A stretch of 38,391 nt of DNA from Pyrinomonadaceae bacterium (GTDB lineage: Bacteria > Acidobacteriota > Blastocatellia > Pyrinomonadales > Pyrinomonadaceae). The stretch lies in contig JABDJV010000487.1 in assembly GCA_013003295.1 (NCBI GenBank), positions 1 to 38,391 on the forward strand, given 5' to 3'. Positions 16,601 to 24,288 of the stretch are shown piece after piece; within the stretch, counting starts at the first letter, position 1; every line of letters starts with the position of its first letter. Made by a program: the position numbers and the translations under genes. Below the pieces are notes generated by a model. It saw nothing but the letters and a program-made list of their open reading frames with translations, did not search any database and was not told the origin of the DNA.

Positions 16601-18050
16601 CAAAACGCATCAAGCTTATATCCTGACCGTTGGTTAAATGATGACGAACTTCACCGAGGCGTTTCCTGCCTGCAACCCTTTGATAGTGGAGCGTGACGAA
16701 TCCAGCCGTATTGCCGTCGATCTCTACAAGACTTCTATCTTCGTATTTCAGGTCTAAGAAATTCTCGTTGCGATCAAAAACCTTCAGGAGGCGAAGAGCT
16801 TCTTTTTCAGATCGGAAATCTTCGGAATCCGTCTGCCCAAATGAGTAATAGAGCCCGTCTTTACAATCGAATAACTCGTATTCTGCTTCACTTTTTCTCT
16901 CCAGCCAGACACGTTCGAGCGGTTGAAATTGCCGATCGCCTATATTCAGCTTTTCAAATCTAACCTGGTGGTTTTCCTGATTTCTCCAAACTAAGCAGTT
17001 ATAACGCTTGCTCTGCCACAAATGCTGGTCATACGGATGCGTCCAACCCCAGCCAAGCGAACTTTCGTAATCGATTCCGGATGTGTCATAAACTCGCTCG
17101 AAGACAATTGGAATGCGGCCCCTGATCTCGAAATCGGTACTGGTCGTGTACATACGGCCGGTCGCCACCTCAACCGGGTGCCCGGTCACGCGGCATAAGG
17201 CGTTTCTGGTTCTTCCGGGGGGGAGTTTCAATTGGATTCGCCTTATTACGGGCTTGAGCATTTTGAACAAACCCTTCATTATAGTCATCCAACCCGGCAT
17301 CGGGAATCCGCCGACCAGGACGTTTGGGCTCCCCATGGTGATGATGCCAAACGGAAATCCTACGCCGGGGTCTTTGCCCATCAGTAAACCCATTGCCATA
17401 GCAGCGGCATCGGCGGCGAATTGTGCGGCGGCGGTTGCCGCGCCAACGCCCGCGGCAGCAGCTGCGGCTGCGGCCATTTGAGCGTCAGCCTCGCCCTGCT
17501 TTTCGCTTGCTTCATAGGTAGCCTCAACGGATTTTTCGACAGATGCGGCGACGTTCAGCGCACTCATCCCCATACCAAATCCGGCCATGGCAATATCCAG
17601 CTTGCCGATTCCCCATTTCCCTCCAAACGGCGAGGGCAGACAGTGGTAGGTCGGATCCATCAATTGCCTTGCGGCCCTGGAACCGCCTATGAAGACGTGC
17701 GATGAGCCCATGAAAATCTCGAAAATCGGAAAATAGCCGCCACACCAAACAGCAAATCCCATGTCGCCATTTCGTGCCGCCGGCAGGCCGTTGATCAAAA
17801 CGCTCATACATCCCGATGCGACCACCGGGCCCAAGCTTGGGATCGGAAAACCAAATGTAGGCGGGTGAGGGTGTGAATGGCCAAACTGGAACACGAGATC
17901 TGTATACAGTCTTGCGGCGGGCATTTTGGGAAGAAATTCGAGAGCTTTGAGCGTAGCTTTGGCAACCCCTAAGTTAAGGGCATCGATCGGCGCGGTAATG
18001 GTTTTCATTACCTCGCCTGTAAATTGCTGCACATTTTGAGCTGTTCCCAT
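13650..18050 (-). CDS. PAAR-RHS polymorphic toxin with C-terminal GIY-YIG nuclease-like domain
   Basis: A 1466-aa T6SS effector. Residues about 43-130 form a PAAR-like region (MPAARLY, GHSHPHPPTF, CMSVLINGLPAARNGD, SSHVFIGGSRAARQ). An Ala-rich hydrophobic segment (about 188-224) and a second PAAR-like half (PFGIITMGSPNVLVGGFPMPG) follow. A DUF6531-like start (GHPVEVATGRMYTTSTDFEI) leads into a long array of YD repeats (about 400-1290). The RHS core ends with the conserved DPLGL near 1338, the usual self-cleavage point. The 128-aa tail resembles GIY-YIG nucleases: VY at 1342-1343, YYGIT at 1354-1358, R1365, H1369 and a candidate Glu E1395. It predicts cleavage of target DNA or RNA in rival cells. 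The frame is intact over its whole length. Confidence 0.9.
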   Translation of the reverse strand: MGTAQNVQQFTGEVMKTITAPIDALNLGVAKATLKALEFLPKMPAARLYTDLVFQFGHSHPHPPTFGFPIPSLGPVVASGCMSVLINGLPAARNGDMGFAVWCGGYFPIFEIFMGSSHVFIGGSRAARQLMDPTYHCLPSPFGGKWGIGKLDIAMAGFGMGMSALNVAASVEKSVEATYEASEKQGEADAQMAAAAAAAAGVGAATAAAQFAADAAAMAMGLLMGKDPGVGFPFGIITMGSPNVLVGGFPMPGWMTIMKGLFKMLKPVIRRIQLKLPPGRTRNALCRVTGHPVEVATGRMYTTSTDFEIRGRIPIVFERVYDTSGIDYESSLGWGWTHPYDQHLWQSKRYNCLVWRNQENHQVRFEKLNIGDRQFQPLERVWLERKSEAEYELFDCKDGLYYSFGQTDSEDFRSEKEALRLLKVFDRNENFLDLKYEDRSLVEIDGNTAGFVTLHYQRVAGRKRLGEVRHHLTNGQDISLMRFGYNGDAELTSATNRSYVPYTYSYENHLMTKETNRNGLSFHFEYEGAGTEARCVHTWGDDGIYERWLTYLPKNNMTREKDGLGGETIYHYNDLELVTKVFDAEGGISEFDYGLNGELLQEKDEIGRIRTYAYDDQLNCTAATQEDGTVRTVKYNDFCQPIAVSDESGAVWTREYDNSGNIVATINPLDARREYDYDKSGDIKIFRDALGNETQFAWTTAGQIKSVEKPGGGKVSYNYNERGFLEEVVDEVTDIKTSYRYDDVGRVKRIADINPKRETINVQRYEYDSQDNMTLLIDAYGNKTLYKYSGYDKLARRVDSLGHERQFEYDEEGRLEKIVNENNENYRFEYDLLDRVVKEIGFDGAITSYKYNQAGELVYKKDALKRETYYRRDAMGRVVRRLMPKAETVDYEYDECGRITGARNSNSEIKLTYDDAWQVIRENQNGKTVSFEYDLEGRRTARNLDSDLHEKAKVEYSYDKDSNLSTIKLAENEINYLRDQVGRLTAKDSANGLQEQFEYDINGRLSVEKVTVGAGGREVVKRDYEWDSLGNVVGIHDSLRGGKRYQYDAVERLKTVERLVAGTPDTKTPDVPKDKPRGWIPPEKRLWQAESNLSRWDNAKVKEIEEFQYDADGNLIERKSNVSGSRKFKYSKGDKLKKQGKTTYIYDAVGNLVEKRAAEGPTSLFTYDSADQVIAITKDNQKVEFEYDAFGRRTLKKTKDNETQFLWDGDVLLLENDTHYIHDGFVPVAKVSNSEVETYHTDYLGTPKEVTNESGEIIWQGNYDEYGKVNPVIEKTEQNIRFQGQYEDEETGLFYNRFRYYSADDCRYVNQDPIGLFGNFNLYEYCTNPVMWFDPLGLDEIVYQLLDSKGNVIYYGITERTALTRGNEHIDSGKRFAKMQVIASGLTHDQARSLEAALIRQRLAQKRGSYSPFDSVEDQLKKSGLLNKNRGRTPDRWVDKPLKKVKRLDTPEDVEGLKKRQKTKAC

Positions 18051-18058
18051 CTCGTCGG

Positions 18059-19339
18059 TTACTGAGCACTAGCTTCTTTCACAAGGTTAGGCTCAATGTC
18101 TTCAAGCTCCTTGGTGATCCGGTTATATTCCTTTTCGCATTTCTTGTGGTTTTCAGTATCATTTTCGCCTTCGTGGAGCTCCATCAAACCATGTAAAATG
18201 CTTCGCAAACCCAGCTTAAATTCCTCTTTTCGGCAAATTTCCGCCGCCTTTTCATAAATTTCCCGGGCTTCATCTATCTCTTTAAGACAATGCTTGGTTT
18301 TTCCCATCCGCTCCATAGCGTGAATCCGCTGGGCGAGGATCTTGTTTGCATCCGCTAGTTTTTCGGCCGAATCGTAATAGATAAAGGCTTCTTCATATTC
18401 CTCCTGCATAAATAGCGAATTGCCCAAATTTATGCTTTGGTAAAGAACCATTGGCTGGGATTTTCTCTCAACGGAGATGTTTACCGCATCTTCATAGTGC
18501 TGCTGTGCGGTTGGAAAGTCACCCTGGAGATAATGGATATCACCGATGTTGTTCCGCACGATGGATTCATTCTCCTTCTGCTTCGTTTTTTTATAGTAGG
18601 ACAATACCCGCTCGTTTTTTTCAAGTGCCTGATCGTAGTTCTTTTCGGCGACGTCGACGCCGGCCATCAGCATCACGCTTTGCATCTTTTCATCTTCCGG
18701 AGCATTTTCGTTTTCCGACTGTTCTTCGAGCTTTTTCAGAACCGACTGAAAATCGAGCTCCGGACGGTAGAATGTTACCGCCGGATTCTTTTCTCCATAA
18801 CCTAAATGCTCTCTCAAAAAACCTGAGGGACAGTCCCTGATGATCAGCTTAGTATTGTCAAGATCACCTGCGAGCACCTTTTCCGATACGTACGAGAAAA
18901 GCTTCAAGTAAAACTCCTCCTTGCTTACATCGGAAAGCGGATAAAAGATCCAGATCACCTGACGTTCTGGATCGACGACCTTCCTGATATGGGCCATTAG
19001 CTCGAAAAATCTGATCTTGCTCGGTTTATTTCGTTCAAATAACTCTGAGGGAATCTGCCTGATAGTGTCCAGATTTTTCTTTTCAAGCTCAATATTGAGC
19101 TGCTCGATCTGCTCCTGTTGACGCTCCAGCACCAATTCAACATATTTACGTGTATCCTGAAACTCATCGCCGAACGACAAATAGATATCATGTGAAAGCT
19201 CGTTTTCCTCAACCATTCCAAACGTCTTCAGAAGCAGGGGTGCTTCTTCGGTTTCGGCTTCGATGAGCATTATCGATTGCTCCTCGTGGTCGACAAAGCT
19301 CTCCAGTGTGTCAACAATTTCCTGAATGATGTGCCGCAT
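18059..19339 (-). CDS. TPR protein between VgrG and RHS toxin, candidate effector adaptor
   Basis: A 426-aa soluble protein with no family recognised for its N-terminal half (1-210). That half contains VIWIFYPLSDVSKEEFYLKLFSYV and LIIRDCPSGFLREHLGYG, an alpha/beta-looking domain. The C-terminal half (about 218-415) carries at least four to five tetratricopeptide units (NNIGDIHYLQGDFPTAQQHYEDA, INLGNSLFMQEEYEEAFIYYDSA). It lies 16 nt after the vgrG stop and 8 nt before the RHS toxin start, the slot usually held by Eag, DUF4123 or DUF2169 chaperones. No motif of those chaperones is evident. A role in loading the toxin onto VgrG is inferred from position. Confidence 0.75.
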   Translation of the reverse strand: MRHIIQEIVDTLESFVDHEEQSIMLIEAETEEAPLLLKTFGMVEENELSHDIYLSFGDEFQDTRKYVELVLERQQEQIEQLNIELEKKNLDTIRQIPSELFERNKPSKIRFFELMAHIRKVVDPERQVIWIFYPLSDVSKEEFYLKLFSYVSEKVLAGDLDNTKLIIRDCPSGFLREHLGYGEKNPAVTFYRPELDFQSVLKKLEEQSENENAPEDEKMQSVMLMAGVDVAEKNYDQALEKNERVLSYYKKTKQKENESIVRNNIGDIHYLQGDFPTAQQHYEDAVNISVERKSQPMVLYQSINLGNSLFMQEEYEEAFIYYDSAEKLADANKILAQRIHAMERMGKTKHCLKEIDEAREIYEKAAEICRKEEFKLGLRSILHGLMELHEGENDTENHKKCEKEYNRITKELEDIEPNLVKEASAQ

Positions 19340-19355
19340 TTTTGATGAGTTCTAC

Positions 19356-21431
19356 TTAGTTGATCTTAACGAGAACGCCCGTGATCGTTACTCCGCCGGC
19401 GTCAATTTTGATTTGGCCGCCGGGGCCGCTTAAAACCAATTCCATCCCCGCGCTGATTTTTATCGTTTTTGACGATTCACTTATCTCATTTGTAGCGCTG
19501 ACCGTTAATTTATCGCCAATATTGTCGGTTTTGTTATTCGCTACTGAGGTCGTTTCACTTTTACCGACGCTCGTAGATTTTTCACCGCCGACGTCGTGAG
19601 TCATATTTTCGCCGATGGTTACGGTCTCATTTTTCGAAACCACTTCCTCTCGAAAACCCTTGATGGTGATCTTTTCCGTGTCTTCGCCGCTGCCGACCGT
19701 TTCGGTTCGGTTGTGGACAATTGTCGACGTTTCATCATTATCGACGGTTTTCGTCCGATCATTTTTTACGTGGAGAGTTTCATCATGACCGACGATCTGG
19801 TTTTTATCGTTTTCAACCATGATCGTCCAGTCTTTTTCAGCGTGGAGATAAACTTCTTCTTCTCCTTTCTTGTCCTCAAAACGAAATTCATTGAAGTTTT
19901 CGGGGCTTCCGCCTTTACTCGAACGGCTCTTAACACCGCTTTGTGTTTTGTTATCAGGAAGGGTGTAGGGAGGCATCGTATCCGGGTTATAAACAGAGCC
20001 GACAATTATCGGCCTGTCAGGATCGCCTTCAATGAAATCGACAATTACTTCTTGCCCGATTCGCGGGATGTGTATCACGCCCCATTGCTTGCCGGCCCAA
20101 AGGGTTCCGACTCGCATCCAGCAGGAGCTATCGGCATTTTCCTGACCTTCCCGATCCCAATGAAACTGGGCCTTTACACGGCCATATTTATCGGTAAAAA
20201 TTTCCTCGCCGGCCGGTCCGACGACAACGGCGGTTTGGCTTCCGCGGACAACCGGCTTTGGTGTCCGCTTTTTGGGCCGAAATGGAGGGGCTCCTGATCC
20301 ATGGGGAATACAGGTGAAATTGTTGCTGTACGGGTTATTTACTTCATCGCCCGATATATAGCTTGGCGATTGCTCGGCATGATGCACGACCGCTGTCACG
20401 ATGTATTGCCTGTTTAGTTTTTTTCCCGGGTGCTTCTTAAGCTTGAAGCGGTGCCCTCCCGTGAATCCACAGCAGTTTGACGATCCGCTGAGGACCTCGA
20501 ACTGCGAATCCAAAACCTGCATGGCATTTTCAACAGTACGGTCCTTGTCCGGAAATACACCTTTGAGGTCGCTTGGGCTTTCACCGCCGCCCCGATCAAT
20601 TCCATCATATTTTCGCGCATATCCGCCCGGGTAATCGTAAGATTCGAGATCCTGATTGCCACCCACCTTAAACAGGCTGGGAAGCGTGGATTCGAGCTTG
20701 TTCGTATTTAACTGAAAGTTGTAATCGCGATTCGCGATCTTGCCTGTTTGAAGGGTGAAGTCGACAACCAGATCATGTACGTAGGAGACGAAGTCTTCCT
20801 GTTCCATCTGTTCAACGTTATACGTGATCTCACTCTTGCCCGGATTATCCTGGTGGGACTGCGGCGTGTTGCCGACGATCATCTTATGACTTCCACCCTT
20901 TTGCTCGAAATAATAATAGAAACCCTCTTCTTCCATCAGACGCGAAGCAAAACCAAAATCGGATTCACGGTATTGAACACAGTAATTCCGCCGTTCGAAT
21001 TCTCCCTGAATTTCGAACGCCACTTCATATCCCTCGAAAACTTTTTCAAGTATCTCCTGAACACTTTTGTGCTGGAAGATGCGGCTTTGGCGTATTTGGG
21101 TCAATAGCCAAATTTTTGGCACGATCGTGGCGGTATAAAAAGAAAAGCGTGCATTTCGGTTTCGTTTCGAAAACGAATTTACAATACCGCTGAAGGTGCG
21201 GGAGACCCCATCCTTTTGGCTGATGGTAACGGTAACATCCTTGCCAAGGATTGAGTTTATGTCTACATCCGTAGGTTTATGCCCTTCTTTGTTTTCCTCA
21301 TGCCGAAGTGCGACCTCATATTGGTATAGGCTGGAAATCTCTTCGACACCGTAGAAGGAACCCAATAATAAGAAATCTTTTCCTAAAGGAGTTTCGATTT
21401 TCAACAATCGATCGTCTTGTGTTGTTGCCAT
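19356..21431 (-). CDS. vgrG: VgrG spike protein (no C-terminal extension)
   Basis: A 691-aa T6SS spike subunit, closely similar to the 797-aa VgrG in the same locus. Both begin MATTQDDRLLKIETPL and share RIFQHKSVQEILE, ERRNYCVQYRE and FASRLMEEEGFYYYFE. The gp27-like domain is at about 1-370, then the gp5 OB fold with GEEIFTDKYGRVKAQFHWDREGQ and GQEVIVDFIEGDPDRPIIVG. A long beta-helix has repeats such as NDETSTIVHNRTETVG. It ends at GGVTITGVLVKIN, just where the paralogue continues into its extra domain. AAGGGG lies upstream of the ATG. It follows clpV with a 50-nt gap and leads the RHS module, so the PAAR domain of the RHS protein probably caps this trimer. Confidence 0.93.
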   Translation of the reverse strand: MATTQDDRLLKIETPLGKDFLLLGSFYGVEEISSLYQYEVALRHEENKEGHKPTDVDINSILGKDVTVTISQKDGVSRTFSGIVNSFSKRNRNARFSFYTATIVPKIWLLTQIRQSRIFQHKSVQEILEKVFEGYEVAFEIQGEFERRNYCVQYRESDFGFASRLMEEEGFYYYFEQKGGSHKMIVGNTPQSHQDNPGKSEITYNVEQMEQEDFVSYVHDLVVDFTLQTGKIANRDYNFQLNTNKLESTLPSLFKVGGNQDLESYDYPGGYARKYDGIDRGGGESPSDLKGVFPDKDRTVENAMQVLDSQFEVLSGSSNCCGFTGGHRFKLKKHPGKKLNRQYIVTAVVHHAEQSPSYISGDEVNNPYSNNFTCIPHGSGAPPFRPKKRTPKPVVRGSQTAVVVGPAGEEIFTDKYGRVKAQFHWDREGQENADSSCWMRVGTLWAGKQWGVIHIPRIGQEVIVDFIEGDPDRPIIVGSVYNPDTMPPYTLPDNKTQSGVKSRSSKGGSPENFNEFRFEDKKGEEEVYLHAEKDWTIMVENDKNQIVGHDETLHVKNDRTKTVDNDETSTIVHNRTETVGSGEDTEKITIKGFREEVVSKNETVTIGENMTHDVGGEKSTSVGKSETTSVANNKTDNIGDKLTVSATNEISESSKTIKISAGMELVLSGPGGQIKIDAGGVTITGVLVKIN

Positions 21432-21454
21432 GTATTACCCCTTAGACTTGAACC

Positions 21455-21472
21455 AGCCCGTGAGGCCGGGCT
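21455..21472. other. short hairpin between clpV and vgrG
   Basis: AGCCCG pairs perfectly with CGGGCT around a 6-nt loop, in the 50-nt gap between the clpV stop and the vgrG start on the minus strand. There is no T-tract, so it is more likely an mRNA processing or stability element, or chance, than a terminator. Confidence 0.35.
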
Positions 21473-21481
21473 TATCCAAGC

Positions 21482-23020
21482 CTAACTAATTTCGTAAACA
21501 AAATTTTCGTCATCTCCAACCGAAACGTGTGCTTTCGAAATGCCCTCACCGGTGGCCATGCGTGATAAAACCTCACCACTCATTTCCGGCAGCAGCGTAC
21601 CCATTAGAATATTAATCACATTTCGGGCACCGCTATCGACGTCAGTGCAGCGGCTTGCAACCGTATCCACAACAGATTCGTCGTAGGTGAATTTGGCATC
21701 GTGATTGTTGGCAATACGTCTTTCGATCTTGCCTAATTGGAGTTTGACGATTTCTTTCAATACGTCATCTGAAATGGGGTAATAAGGAACTGTGACCATC
21801 CTTCCGAGCAGGGCCGGTTTAAAGGCCTTGACCAATTCCGGACGGATCGCTTCCTCAAGACCTTTCGGGTCAGGCCGCGTCTCCGGATCAGCGTTCAGCG
21901 ACATGATCAAATCAGTCGCAACGTTTGACGTGAGAAGAATAATGCAGTTTTTGAAGTCAATCTCACGACCCTCTCCATCCTCTAAAACTCCCTTATCGAA
22001 CACCTGGTAAAAGAGTTCCATTACGTCGGGGTGTGCCTTTTCAACTTCGTCGAGCAAAACGACCGAATAAGGCTTTCTGCGTACCGCTTCCGTCAAAACG
22101 CCGCCTTCTCCATAGCCGACATAGCCCGGAGGAGAACCCTTTAGAGATGAAACCGTATGGGCCTCCTGGTATTCGCTCATATTGATCGAAATCAGGTTCT
22201 TCTCGCCGCCGTAAAGCGTCTCTGCCAGGGCCAGAGCGGTTTCCGTTTTTCCTACGCCGGAAGTTCCGACGAGCAGGAATACACCGATCGGGCGCTTGGG
22301 GTCAGTAAGCCGGGCACGGGACGTCTTGATTCTTTCTGATATCTCAAGAAGTGCATGGTCTTGTCCAAGCACTCGCTCTCCAAGCGTTTCTTCAAGCTTC
22401 ATGATTGCAAGAATTTCATCGGCAACCATTTTTCCAACCGGGATTCCGGTCCAGCCCGAGATCACTTCTGCGATCGCCTGTGAATCTACGACCGGCGACA
22501 TTAGAGGCGTTTCACCTTGGAGCTCTTTGAGCTCATCGGCCGCCTTCCTAAGCTCGGTTTTTAGGGCCTCGGTATCAATTTGCTCGGTAGATTCGGTGGC
22601 CTTTGCAGTTGCTGTTGATTCGCCGCTGGGGTTTGAAGCTTCCGCACTGACTGCGTCAGAAGAATCTTCTGCGGTTGCTGCTGCTGTATCAGCAGGCGCT
22701 TGCGATTGCTCGACGACCGGCAGCGCTGCGTCCACGCGCGACATTTCAAGTTTAGTTCGGATGGTCCGGATCTTATCGGTAAGCTCCTTCTCTTTTTCCC
22801 ACTGCTCAGTAAGCGTTTTTAGTCTCTCCTCTGTTTCCGAGCGCTCCGCTTTCAGTTCTTCAAGTCGTTCGTTGTGGTCAGAACCAGTAACTTCCTCACG
22901 TTCGAGGGAATCGACCTCGTTGCTTAAATGCTCGATTCGCCTTGTTGCGTCTTCGACCGCCGCCGGCGTGGCTCCCTGCCCGATCGCAACCTTTGCGCAA
23001 GCAGTATCTAAAACACTCAC
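21482..23020 (-). CDS. clpV: ClpV (TssH) C-terminal part, after an apparent frameshift
   Basis: This 512-aa frame is the second half of the T6SS ATPase that disassembles contracted sheaths. It starts at a GTG (MSVLDTACAKVAIGQ), which is mid-protein in normal ClpV. It includes the coiled-coil middle region (about 25-95), an unusual Ala/Ser/Glu-rich stretch (101-149), the conserved GWTGIPVGKM, the D2 Walker A GTSGVGKT (252-259), Walker B VVLLDEVEKAHPDV, and the ClpB-type C-terminal domain (RPELVKAFKPALLGRM). The frame opens upstream as IPGRQLPDKSVSVLD if one base is restored. Its GTG overlaps the TGA of the first half by GTGA, so separate translation by coupling is possible. Joined, the halves give about 929 aa, a normal ClpV length. 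Confidence 0.85.
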   Translation of the reverse strand: MSVLDTACAKVAIGQGATPAAVEDATRRIEHLSNEVDSLEREEVTGSDHNERLEELKAERSETEERLKTLTEQWEKEKELTDKIRTIRTKLEMSRVDAALPVVEQSQAPADTAAATAEDSSDAVSAEASNPSGESTATAKATESTEQIDTEALKTELRKAADELKELQGETPLMSPVVDSQAIAEVISGWTGIPVGKMVADEILAIMKLEETLGERVLGQDHALLEISERIKTSRARLTDPKRPIGVFLLVGTSGVGKTETALALAETLYGGEKNLISINMSEYQEAHTVSSLKGSPPGYVGYGEGGVLTEAVRRKPYSVVLLDEVEKAHPDVMELFYQVFDKGVLEDGEGREIDFKNCIILLTSNVATDLIMSLNADPETRPDPKGLEEAIRPELVKAFKPALLGRMVTVPYYPISDDVLKEIVKLQLGKIERRIANNHDAKFTYDESVVDTVASRCTDVDSGARNVINILMGTLLPEMSGEVLSRMATGEGISKAHVSVGDDENFVYEIS

Positions 23021-24270
23021 GGACTTGTCGGGAAGCTGCCGACCGGAATATATCGATGCGAAAGTTTAACGCTGTCAACCACCGCTTCATCGAGAATTCG
23101 GACGCTGTGATGCTCTTCCATTTTTGCCGCTATCGCGCGCATCATTCCGATCGCCTGATCTTCATTTGGTTCTTCGATCTTGACAACCTGAAATCGTCTC
23201 GCAAGCGCCGCATCTTTTTCAAAATACTTTTTATACTCGGCCCACGTGGTAGCCGCAATTGTCCTTAGTTCTCCACGCGCGAGAGCAGGTTTCAGGAGGT
23301 TTGCGGCATCATTTTGCCCGGCCGCTCCGCCGGCACCGATCATCGTATGCGCCTCATCAATAAACATTATTATTGGCTGCGGCGATGACTTTACTTCATC
23401 GATCACCGACTTAAGCCGACTTTCAAATTCGCCTTTAACACCCGCACCGGCCTGAAGCAGACCGAGATCAAGCGATCTTACCGCAACATTCTTCAAGGGT
23501 TCCGGAACATCACCTTCGGCAATTCGTAGAGCGAAGCCTTCAACTACAGCCGTTTTACCAACACCAGCCTCACCGGTAAGGATCGGATTATTTTGACGAC
23601 GGCGTGTCAATATGTCGATTATCTGCCGAATCTCGAAATCCCGCCCGAGAATCGGGTCGATCATTCCATCACGCGCCTTGGCGGTAAGATCCTCAGCATA
23701 CTGATCCAATGCTTTTGTTTTTCCGGGAACTCCGGCCGCGACCTGTCCGTCACTTGAAACACCCGCGGTTTCGCCCAGCGCCGAAGCCTCGCGTTCTTCC
23801 GCCGAATCAGCCGTTATATCAGCAAGCTCTTTCTGCAATGATTCGACCGAAATGTGGCTAAATTCTTTGGAGATGTCCCGCGCGATTCGAGCCATACTTT
23901 CATCCTGCAGAAGCGATAAAACCATGTGTCCCGACCTAACCCGCGCCGCACCGAAATCGATGGATGCTTTTAGCCAGGAGTCTTGTACCCAGCGGGGAAC
24001 GCGCTCGCTTAACCCGGGTGTCCGCGTATTGCCTGTTTTTAAGCGATCGAGAGAGGTATTCACGTCCTTTGTCAGACGGTCAATATTTACTTCGTAATGA
24101 TTGCAAATCTTGTGTAAGTCGGTGTCGTCCCTTTCAAGAAACTTCATTAAAAGATGTTCAATTTCAACATCGTAATTTGTGCGCGAGAGGCATAATCCGG
24201 CAGCGTCTTCTAAAACACCGCGACAGGTATCGTTTAATCGTCCAACCAAAGACTTTAAATTTACATTCAT
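23017..24270 (-). CDS. clpV: ClpV (TssH) N-terminal part, truncated by frameshift
   Basis: A 417-aa frame with the first half of ClpV: the N-domain (about 1-150, MNVNLKSLVGRLND ...), D1 Walker A GEAGVGKT (233-240), Walker B IMFIDEAH (301-308), and the sensor/arginine-finger region to about 360. It ends correctly at SHRYIP, then reads VGSFPTSP and stops. The expected GRQLPDKS is found in the -1 frame from the same bases, so a single C is missing at about 23043-23046 (CCGG in place of CCCGG on the minus strand). The start is the ATG at 24270, 7 nt after GGGAG; a TTG further upstream also opens the frame but has no such site. Its gap to tssG is 18 nt. Confidence 0.85.
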   Translation of the reverse strand: MNVNLKSLVGRLNDTCRGVLEDAAGLCLSRTNYDVEIEHLLMKFLERDDTDLHKICNHYEVNIDRLTKDVNTSLDRLKTGNTRTPGLSERVPRWVQDSWLKASIDFGAARVRSGHMVLSLLQDESMARIARDISKEFSHISVESLQKELADITADSAEEREASALGETAGVSSDGQVAAGVPGKTKALDQYAEDLTAKARDGMIDPILGRDFEIRQIIDILTRRRQNNPILTGEAGVGKTAVVEGFALRIAEGDVPEPLKNVAVRSLDLGLLQAGAGVKGEFESRLKSVIDEVKSSPQPIIMFIDEAHTMIGAGGAAGQNDAANLLKPALARGELRTIAATTWAEYKKYFEKDAALARRFQVVKIEEPNEDQAIGMMRAIAAKMEEHHSVRILDEAVVDSVKLSHRYIPVGSFPTSP

Positions 24271-24288
24271 TGTAATTTCTCCCAAATT

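Noticed and set aside
19596-20297. 233-codon plus-strand frame opposite vgrG
   Set aside because: Shadow of the VgrG beta-helix repeats; no family features and no operon context.
23018-23060. Programmed -1 frameshifting in clpV
   Set aside because: The bases at the shift point (ATT CCG GTC) are not a slippery heptamer, and no clear downstream stimulatory structure was identified; deletion or assembly error is simpler.
22296-23069. 257-codon plus-strand frame opposite clpV
   Set aside because: Ser/Ala-rich shadow of the charged and low-complexity ClpV middle region.
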